NCBI GenBank assembly: GCA_003641785.1
Contig: QNAO01000073.1
Span: 1-5,544 of the forward strand
DNA from: Thermotogae bacterium
GTDB lineage: Bacteria; Thermotogota; Thermotogae; Thermotogales; DSM-5069
Reading direction: 5' to 3'
DNA: 5,544 nt
The stretch's first letter is position 1. Each line of letters opens with the position of its first letter. The notes beneath the pieces are model-generated. The model was not told the DNA's origin. It saw nothing but the letters and a program-made list of their open reading frames with translations, and did not search any database. A program made the translations under genes and the position numbers. Shown here piece after piece: positions 1-5,544 of this stretch.

Positions 1-1401
<1,401 letters not shown>

Positions 1402-1402
<1 letters not shown>

Positions 1403-1406
1403 CTCC
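1402..1406 (-). promoter_or_regulatory. Strong Shine-Dalgarno of nfnA that contradicts the longest-frame start
   Basis: The minus strand reads GAGGAGGTGTTGGATCTG. The GGAGG core ends on the G of the first GTG. Distances from the core are 2 bases to TTG at 1399 and 8 bases to CTG at 1393. An in-frame TAA lies upstream and no ATG, GTG or TTG occurs between it and this GTG, so the real start is one of GTG, TTG or CTG, with CTG best spaced. Confidence 0.6.
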
Positions 1407-1453
1407 TCAACAGAACGTAAACCATAACGTTCGAGTGTTTTCAGAGTTGATTA

Positions 1454-1482
1454 ATTGTAACGTAACACTACCCAGTTAACAT
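1454..1482 (-). promoter_or_regulatory. Possible promoter of nfnAB
   Basis: On the minus strand TACAAT (1454-1459) matches the -10 consensus at five of six bases. At a 17-base spacer the -35 position is ATGTTA (1477-1482), only three of six. It lies about 50 bases before the nfnA start and after the stem-loop of the upstream operon, where a promoter is expected. The weak -35 keeps confidence low. Confidence 0.35.
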
Positions 1483-1498
1483 CTCTATTGGACAGCGA

Positions 1499-1513
1499 CC
1501 CCCCTATCCCCCC
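1499..1513. other. Paired homopolymer tract (C6-TAT-C6)
   Basis: Two runs of six C separated by TAT on the plus strand, hence G6-ATA-G6 on the minus strand, sit between the stem-loop and the proposed nfnA promoter. The tract is noncoding and clearly unlike the surrounding sequence. No function can be assigned from sequence alone. Confidence 0.5.
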
Positions 1514-1533
1514 TTGGATGGAACAAAGCTGTT

Positions 1534-1556
1534 AAGGGACCTTCGGGTCCCTTTTT
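1534..1556. terminator. Stem-loop terminator with UUCG loop, possibly bidirectional
   Basis: A perfect 8-base stem AAGGGACC / GGTCCCTT (1534-1541 and 1546-1553) encloses TTCG, a C(UUCG)G tetraloop of high stability. On the plus strand it is followed by TTTCATTTT, a good termination tract. On the minus strand it starts directly after the stop codon of the gene ending at 1556, so it is well placed to end the ttuA-rodA operon, but in that direction the bases after the stem are AACAGCTTTG, a poor U tract. It therefore looks stronger for plus-strand transcripts than for the genes it adjoins. Confidence 0.75.
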
Positions 1557-2188
1557 CATTTTGGTATGTATAGGGAAAAGTCTTTAGCAAGATTGTCAAT
1601 TCGGGATTCTTTCCACTGAACAACCTTTGTCGGATGTTTCGATGTTCCAACTCCGTAAACGAGAAAATAAACGTAACCCGGCTTACCGATCACAATCGTT
1701 GAATCGGAGGGAATTTGCATTGAGTACTTGGTCTGTATATTTGGCTCTTTGAAATAGTACAGCTTATACGGTGCCAATCCCGGCTTGAGCTCTTTCGAAA
1801 AATACGTGCTATCTCCTTTTTTAATAGTAATCCACACACTCTCGTTTCCAACAACAAAAAGCCTTAAATAACCTGTTGTTGGATCATCAAAAATTTCTTC
1901 CACAACTTTTTCCAGATCAACAGAGGTATTCATCAAGAAGTTCGCCGATGTTATGTACTTGTCTATCACAGAATTTGGCCCAACAAGGTTCTCGACGCGA
2001 GCCACTCTTTCTCCAAGTTCTGACAGCTTCTTTTCTAAATTTGCACTTATTTTTTCCATGTTGTCTTTTTGCTTTGTGTAATAGACAAAAGAGACAATCG
2101 AAAGAATAATACTTCCTATCATCGCTATTATCAGGAAGAACAAAATAAAAGCCACCCAGAATTCTCCTTTTTTCCTTGTGATAGCCAC
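1556..2188 (-). CDS. Unknown single-pass membrane protein with coiled coil and outer beta-rich domain, downstream of rodA
   Basis: I do not recognise a family. The 210-residue protein starts with a basic stretch (R5 K6 K7), then one hydrophobic helix (about 10-37, FWVAFILFFLIIAM onward), then a heptad-like charged segment (about 40-70, with LEKKLSELGERVARVE), then a mixed, probably beta-rich domain (about 105-210) rich in Tyr, Val, Lys and Gly. It contains no cysteine. The positive-inside rule predicts a cytoplasmic N-terminus and an outer C-terminal domain. The start is GTG at 2186-2188, chosen because AAAGGAGGG lies six bases before it; a longer frame reaches 2263 but would run deep into rodA and lacks such a site. 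It begins 2 bases after the rodA stop, so it is probably co-translated with rodA. The arrangement of helix, coiled coil and beta domain resembles MreC or DivIC in outline only; no homology is claimed. Confidence 0.8.
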   Translation of the reverse strand: MAITRKKGEFWVAFILFFLIIAMIGSIILSIVSFVYYTKQKDNMEKISANLEKKLSELGERVARVENLVGPNSVIDKYITSANFLMNTSVDLEKVVEEIFDDPTTGYLRLFVVGNESVWITIKKGDSTYFSKELKPGLAPYKLYYFKEPNIQTKYSMQIPSDSTIVIGKPGYVYFLVYGVGTSKHPTKVVQWKESRIDNLAKDFSLYIPK

Positions 2189-2190
2189 AG

Positions 2191-3276
2191 TTACCCTCCT
2201 TTCACCTCTTTCCCAGTCTTTCCTATCGCGTTCGCTTTCATCACAAGTCCTAACATCACACAAAACATGAGAGTGGATGAGCCACCGTAACTCACAAAAG
2301 GCAAAGGAATTCCCGTAACAGGAGCAAGCCCCATTGTCATCGCCATATTTTCAAAGATGTGAAAAGCCAGCACAGTGGCAACTCCGACACACACAAGCTC
2401 CCAAAAAAGATTCTTGGCGCGTCTAACAGATCTCTGTATCCTATAAATGAGAAGTACAAAGAGAAATATCAGAGTAGCAACTCCTGCAAACCCAAATTCC
2501 TCACCTACAACTGACAATATAAAATCTGTGTGCTTCTTTGGAACGTATCCTTTCAATGTTGCCGGACCTCTCAAATATCCCCTTCCAAAAAGACCTCCGG
2601 AACCTATTGCATGTATCGACTGTAAAACGTTGTATGCGCCACTCTGTGAATACCTTTCTGGATAAAGGAAAGACATCAATCTCTCCCTTTGATAATCTTT
2701 GAGAACAAAGAAATATCCAAATGGCAAAAGAATGGCGATGATCAACAACACTATGACTATAGACCTCCATGGAACGGGAGATGTGATGGACATAACAAAC
2801 CAAGTCATTCCCACCAAAAAGGCCGTGCCAAAATCTGGTTCGAGCAAGATCAAGAAGATGACGGGAGCGACGAAAAGGAAAGAAACCCAAAAAACCCGGC
2901 GCGTTCCTTTAGACAAGAGTCGTGCACTTATCAAAATGACAGCCAACTTAGCCAGTTCAGATGGCTGAAAATACCCAACTCCAAGATCGAACCATCTCCG
3001 AGATCCCGTCGTTGAAACTCCCCAATAGAGCACCGCTGAAAGAAGAAAAATGGTAACGCCATAAACCATCCACAGAGACCTGTCAATATCTCTCTCTCTC
3101 ACAAAAACAGCAAGGAAAAGAAATGAAACTCCTATGAGGTCCCAGATCATCTGTTTCATTACAAATGCGCCGCTGATGTCTCTCGTTGAGCTTTTTATCG
3201 CTATCAAACCCACAGACATGAGTAAACAAACTAAAATTGGAATCCAGGGATCAATTCTCTTATTTTCCCAGGGCAT
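2191..3276 (-). CDS. rodA: Peptidoglycan glycosyltransferase RodA (SEDS family)
   Basis: SEDS-family integral membrane glycosyltransferase that polymerises lipid II into glycan strands, working with a class B penicillin-binding protein in the cell elongation machinery. It is 361 residues, usual for RodA, with about ten hydrophobic segments. Family motifs in order: GSRRW (91-95), FQPSE (103-107), LEPDFGTA (145-152), YPERY (205-209), AIGSGGLFGRG (223-233), PKKHTDFI (246-253), GEEFG (258-262) and TGIPLPFVSYGGSS (321-334). D251 in HTDF corresponds to the essential Asp of the family and E107 to the conserved Glu of QPSE. MAMTMGLAPVTGIPLPF favours RodA over FtsW, though paralogue calls from motifs are not certain. 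The ATG (3274-3276) lies inside the 3' end of ttuA with a 17-base overlap and only a weak GAGAG site, so expression probably depends on translation of ttuA. The unknown membrane protein follows after 2 bases. Confidence 0.93.
   Translation of the reverse strand: MPWENKRIDPWIPILVCLLMSVGLIAIKSSTRDISGAFVMKQMIWDLIGVSFLFLAVFVRERDIDRSLWMVYGVTIFLLSAVLYWGVSTTGSRRWFDLGVGYFQPSELAKLAVILISARLLSKGTRRVFWVSFLFVAPVIFLILLEPDFGTAFLVGMTWFVMSITSPVPWRSIVIVLLIIAILLPFGYFFVLKDYQRERLMSFLYPERYSQSGAYNVLQSIHAIGSGGLFGRGYLRGPATLKGYVPKKHTDFILSVVGEEFGFAGVATLIFLFVLLIYRIQRSVRRAKNLFWELVCVGVATVLAFHIFENMAMTMGLAPVTGIPLPFVSYGGSSTLMFCVMLGLVMKANAIGKTGKEVKGG
2194..2202 (-). promoter_or_regulatory. Ribosome binding site for the unknown membrane protein, within the rodA 3' end
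   Basis: Minus-strand AAAGGAGGG encodes the last Lys-Gly-Gly codons of rodA just before its TAA (2191-2193). Six bases separate GGAGG from the GTG at 2188. It fixes the start of the downstream gene and rules out the longer reading from 2263. Confidence 0.8.
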
Positions 3277-4153
3277 TTTTGACTCTCGCTTTCATCCTGC
3301 AAAAAGCACAGATGTCCTCAGTGGTTGGATAACCACATACGCTGCAACTCCTAATGGTAACCTTCTCTGGTTCGAATGGCGACTTTTTTACAAATTCCGT
3401 GTAAAACCTCAGCTTGGTTCCAGGATGATATCTTTCCACCTCGTTTATCCCAGATTTGTATCTCAACGAACTCGCATTCTTGGAAAAGGGACAGTTTTCT
3501 TTACTACATGGTATATGGTTCAAAAGTGCATAGGCATAAATCTCTCTTCCGGTTAGAAGAACCAGGGGTTTTATCTTTTTGACAAATCCTGAATGTGTCC
3601 TATGCAGAACAGGCTTCTGTCGGGAAAGATACCCGATATGCCAGTTGAGTACGTTTCCCAAAAGCACCGCACATTCGTCATCAAGGTTGTGGCCCATAGC
3701 GAGAACATTATATCCGGCAGTCAATGCATATCTGTTCAGGATATACCTTCGAGCAGTCCCGCAGACAGAACACGTTGACCTCCTTAGAATTTTAGAAACT
3801 TCGGGAATTGTCAACCCCAAGAAATAGTCTCTGACATCCAGATAATACACTTGTCCTCGAATCAGATCTTGAAGCTGTTTCAATTCCTCATGGGGTGGGG
3901 TTACAGTTCCCATGTCCACAAAAACTCCATCCACACGATAGCCCATCTTATCAAGAACATAGAGCAAAACGGAGCTATCTTTCCCACCTGAAACAGCCAC
4001 AAGAATTCTATCTTCTGGCTTGCACATGTTGTACTTAATGATGGTTTTTTCAACACGTTTTTCGAAATACTCGTTGAAATGATATTCACAGTAAGAGACA
4101 TTGTGCTGCCGAAGCTTTATCACCGCGGTTGACGAGCATTTCTTACATTTCAA
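3260..4153 (-). CDS. ttuA: TtuA-type tRNA 2-thiolation enzyme (TtcA/TtuA family, tRNA T54 thiolase)
   Basis: ATP-dependent tRNA sulfurtransferase. TtuA enzymes adenylate C2 of U54 (T54) in the T loop and replace the oxygen with sulfur, giving the m5s2U54 that stabilises tRNA at high temperature; sulfur comes from a TtuB thiocarboxylate, and TtuB is not encoded in this window. In the 297-residue numbering: an N-terminal zinc site C3, C6, C22, H25; a PP-loop SGGKDS (55-60); CSVC with C128 and C131 and a third cysteine, most likely C221 (ENCPF), for the [4Fe-4S] cluster; HNLDDE (155-160); and a C-terminal zinc site C270, C273, C282, C285. The two zinc sites at both ends separate TtuA from TtcA. 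The start is taken as TTG (4151-4153), 8 bases after AGGAG; the first in-frame GTG (4160-4162) overlaps that site, and the TTG gives an MKCKKC start typical of the family. It is first in the operon with rodA. Confidence 0.9.
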   Translation of the reverse strand: MKCKKCSSTAVIKLRQHNVSYCEYHFNEYFEKRVEKTIIKYNMCKPEDRILVAVSGGKDSSVLLYVLDKMGYRVDGVFVDMGTVTPPHEELKQLQDLIRGQVYYLDVRDYFLGLTIPEVSKILRRSTCSVCGTARRYILNRYALTAGYNVLAMGHNLDDECAVLLGNVLNWHIGYLSRQKPVLHRTHSGFVKKIKPLVLLTGREIYAYALLNHIPCSKENCPFSKNASSLRYKSGINEVERYHPGTKLRFYTEFVKKSPFEPEKVTIRSCSVCGYPTTEDICAFCRMKARVKNALGK

Positions 4154-4161
4154 GCTGATCA

Positions 4162-4166
4162 CTCCT
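4162..4166 (-). promoter_or_regulatory. Shine-Dalgarno of ttuA that selects the TTG start
   Basis: Minus-strand CCAGGAGTGATCAGCTTG. The final G of AGGAG is the first base of an in-frame GTG, so that codon is too close. TTG follows after 8 bases. This shortens the protein by three residues compared with the longest reading. Confidence 0.7.
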
Positions 4167-4195
4167 GGTTTTACCTGTTACTTATCTCAGGGGTT

Positions 4196-4205
4196 TAGTA
4201 TACTA
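4196..4205. promoter_or_regulatory. Shared palindromic -10 region between ttuA and panG
   Basis: TAGTATACTA is a perfect 10-base palindrome in the 85-base divergent intergenic region. It presents TATACT (five of six to the -10 consensus) on the plus strand at 4199-4204 and on the minus strand at 4197-4202. Leaders would be roughly 30 bases for panG and 40 for ttuA. No good -35 hexamer is seen at 16-18 bases on either side, so the site could be an operator instead. Confidence 0.4.
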
Positions 4206-4238
4206 TTTGTGTGTCCTAACTGAATTTTAACACGGAGT

Positions 4239-5081
4239 GTGGTTCTCACGGTTGTAAATGTGGTAGGAACGAGTAAAGTGGCATTTTGCATCTGCAAGAC
4301 CCTCTTTGCAAATTCTGAATTCGAGCCAGGATTCGTTGTTTCCAGAGATATTCAGCGTGCTAATTGGTTCGTTAAGAATCTGAGGTGTGGACTGCCCACT
4401 ACTTATGAGGAGTTAAGCGAGCTGTCTGGAATCGTATTTGTGGCTGTCCCAGATGCTGTCATAGAAAGAGTTTTCAGTAAGATAAAGCCAAGAATGACAG
4501 GCAGAGTCTGTGTCTTTCACTTCAGTGGATTTCTCTCTTCGTCCATCTTCGACGTTGATGATCTGGATTGGGGTAGGGGTTCCATTCACCCGAACATGTC
4601 TTTCTCTGATATAGACGTTGCACTGAAATCCATGGAAAGATGCTTTTTTGGCATCGAAGGAAACGATTATGGAATGACTGTTGCAAGAAAAATTGTCAAC
4701 TCGATTTCTGAAAAGTTCATCGAATTGGACGAAAGCAGCAAAACAGCTTATCATCTGGCCGCTGTGATAGCCTCGAATTTTGTAACAGGCTTGTCGCATC
4801 TGGCAGAGAGGTTATACTCTGAGTACAAAATCGACCGTTTTCGTGACATTATCCCTCAGTTGATTCGGCAAACAGCGGAAAACATTTCAAAAGTTGGCAG
4901 CGTAAAGGCTTTAACTGGTCCAGTGAGCCGTGGAGACTGGAATGTTGTAGAAAAGGAAGGACAAATCTTCAAACAGAATTTCACCGAGTATTCGCAACTC
5001 TACGATGTTATGATTGATATTCTACGTGAAATGGTTTATGAATCGAATAGAAAAGAGAACAAAAGAAATGGAGGTTTCTGA
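4239..5081 (+). CDS. panG: Rossmann/DUF2520 oxidoreductase, probable ketopantoate reductase (PanG-like)
   Basis: Probable NAD(P)H-dependent reductase converting 2-dehydropantoate to pantoate in the cytoplasm. The 280-residue protein has an N-terminal Rossmann domain (VVGTSKVA, about 8-15; FVAVPDAVI, 67-75) and a C-terminal helical DUF2520 domain. DUF2520 hallmarks: FHFSGFLSS (93-101), GSIHPNMSF (114-122), K168 with YHLAAVIASN (171-180), and ALTGPVSRGDW (224-234). The fold and sequence motifs are seen directly. The function is inferred from panB, 3 bases downstream, and from PanG of Francisella, a ketopantoate reductase I recall as belonging to this family. The nucleotide motif reads GTSKVA, with Ser and Ala where Gly is usual. 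The GTG at 4239 is one base after GGAG (4234-4237), too close for a normal start; the next in-frame GTG (4260) would cut into the first beta strand, so the start is uncertain. Other NAD(P)-dependent dehydrogenase roles cannot be excluded. Confidence 0.75.
   Translation: MVLTVVNVVGTSKVAFCICKTLFANSEFEPGFVVSRDIQRANWFVKNLRCGLPTTYEELSELSGIVFVAVPDAVIERVFSKIKPRMTGRVCVFHFSGFLSSSIFDVDDLDWGRGSIHPNMSFSDIDVALKSMERCFFGIEGNDYGMTVARKIVNSISEKFIELDESSKTAYHLAAVIASNFVTGLSHLAERLYSEYKIDRFRDIIPQLIRQTAENISKVGSVKALTGPVSRGDWNVVEKEGQIFKQNFTEYSQLYDVMIDILREMVYESNRKENKRNGGF
5070..5074 (+). promoter_or_regulatory. Ribosome binding site of panB within the panG 3' end
   Basis: GGAGG lies 10 bases before the panB ATG and within the last codons of panG, whose TGA is at 5079-5081. 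It supports translation of panB from the same transcript as panG. Confidence 0.75.
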
Positions 5082-5084
5082 AGC

Positions 5085-5544
5085 ATGAAAATCACAAAAT
5101 TCACTTCTCTAAAGGGCAAAAGACCGATCGTTGTTATAACTGCTTATGACAGTCCGTTTGCCAGAATAGCACACGAAGCGAACGTCGACGCAATTCTTGT
5201 TGGTGATTCAGTTGCTAATAATGTTTTGGGGTTTTCGAACACGTTACCAGTGAATATGGAAGACATGATTCGTCACACTGCCGCGGTCAGGCGAGGGGCT
5301 CCAGACGCGTTTGTCATCGCTGATATGCCTTTTCTCTCGTATCAATGTTCTGAACACGAAGCGATAGCGAACGCTGGGAAATTTTTGAAAGAGGCAGGCG
5401 CAAATGCAGTTAAACTTGAAGGGGGTACCTTCGTTGCACCATTGATAGAGTCCATAGTTAAATCGGGAATCCCAGTTATGGGGCATCTTGGTCTGACACC
5501 CCAGTCAATTAACGTGTTCGGTGGTTACAAGGTTCAGGGGAAAA
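5085..5544 (+). CDS. panB: Ketopantoate hydroxymethyltransferase PanB, N-terminal 153 residues
   Basis: 3-methyl-2-oxobutanoate hydroxymethyltransferase, which adds a hydroxymethyl group from 5,10-methylenetetrahydrofolate to 2-oxoisovalerate to give ketopantoate, the first committed step of pantothenate and coenzyme A synthesis in the cytoplasm. Seen: a (beta/alpha)8 barrel N-terminal half with ITAYDSPFA (18-26), ILVGDS (37-42), NTLPVNMEDMIRHTAAV (52-68), IADMPFLSY (78-86), KLEGG (110-114) and GHLGLTPQS (133-141). D41, D80 and E112 fit the metal-binding residues of the family. Reading runs off the window; family members are about 260-280 residues, so over 100 are missing. The ATG at 5085-5087 follows the panG stop by 3 bases. 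The usual DSLGMVVLG segment reads DSVANNVLG here, a mild departure from the common form. Confidence 0.95.
   Translation, partial: MKITKFTSLKGKRPIVVITAYDSPFARIAHEANVDAILVGDSVANNVLGFSNTLPVNMEDMIRHTAAVRRGAPDAFVIADMPFLSYQCSEHEAIANAGKFLKEAGANAVKLEGGTFVAPLIESIVKSGIPVMGHLGLTPQSINVFGGYKVQGK

Noticed and set aside
2189..2263. N-terminal extension of the unknown membrane protein to position 2263
   Set aside because: It overlaps rodA by 73 bases, adds a charged segment before the membrane helix, and ignores the well-spaced AAAGGAGGG before the GTG at 2188.
2501..2890. Minus-strand open frame of 129 codons
   Set aside because: It lies wholly inside rodA in another frame. The rodA frame carries every SEDS motif, and this one shows no recognisable domain.
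3134..3556. Plus-strand open frame of 140 codons across the ttuA-rodA junction
   Set aside because: Antisense to two clearly coding genes and without recognisable motifs; best explained as a shadow of their codon use.
4163..4238. Riboswitch or leader RNA between the divergent units
   Set aside because: Only 76 bases, no convincing stem-loop series, and no match to a riboswitch core that I could recognise.
4413..4799. Minus-strand open frame of 128 codons opposite panG
   Set aside because: Antisense to a well-supported DUF2520 gene, with no ribosome site or family motif seen.

Overview
The window most likely comes from a thermophilic, anaerobic bacterium of the Thermotogae (Thermotoga/Pseudothermotoga type). 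This is inferred from gene content: an NfnAB-type electron-bifurcating ferredoxin:NADP oxidoreductase pair, a TtuA-type tRNA thiolase of the kind that makes 2-thio-T54 in thermophiles, a RodA, and a DUF2520 dehydrogenase next to panB. Genes are tightly packed, often overlap, and use GTG and TTG starts with strong GGAGG ribosome sites, which fits that group. No 16S or other marker is present, so the assignment is not proven.

Layout. Five genes lie on the minus strand and read leftward from about 4153 to 1. The first block is ttuA (4153-3260), rodA (3276-2191) and a small single-pass membrane protein of unknown function (2188-1556). These overlap by 17 bases or are separated by 2 bases, so they look like one operon. 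A 153-base gap then holds a stem-loop terminator, a C-rich tract and a weak promoter. The second block is nfnA (about 1402-554) and nfnB (563 to beyond position 1), which overlap by 10 bases. On the plus strand, starting at about 4239, are a DUF2520/Rossmann protein (probable ketopantoate reductase, PanG-like) and panB (5085 to beyond 5544), 3 bases apart. The two divergent units share an 85-base intergenic region containing a perfect 10-base palindrome that gives a -10-like TATACT on both strands.

How the genes work together. NfnA and NfnB form one complex that couples NADH, ferredoxin and NADPH. The DUF2520 protein and PanB would carry out the two successive steps from 2-oxoisovalerate to pantoate for coenzyme A synthesis, and PanG-type reductases usually use NAD(P)H. 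RodA builds peptidoglycan glycan strands. The unknown protein downstream has the topology of a cell-wall accessory factor (short cytoplasmic end, one membrane helix, coiled coil, beta-rich outer domain). TtuA modifies tRNA and has no obvious link to RodA beyond its position.

There is no mobile element, CRISPR array, tRNA, rRNA or defence system here. The observations most worth following are the PanG/PanB pairing, the unknown RodA-linked membrane protein, doubtful start codons at nfnA, ttuA and panG, and a strong plus-strand terminator with no plus-strand gene to serve.
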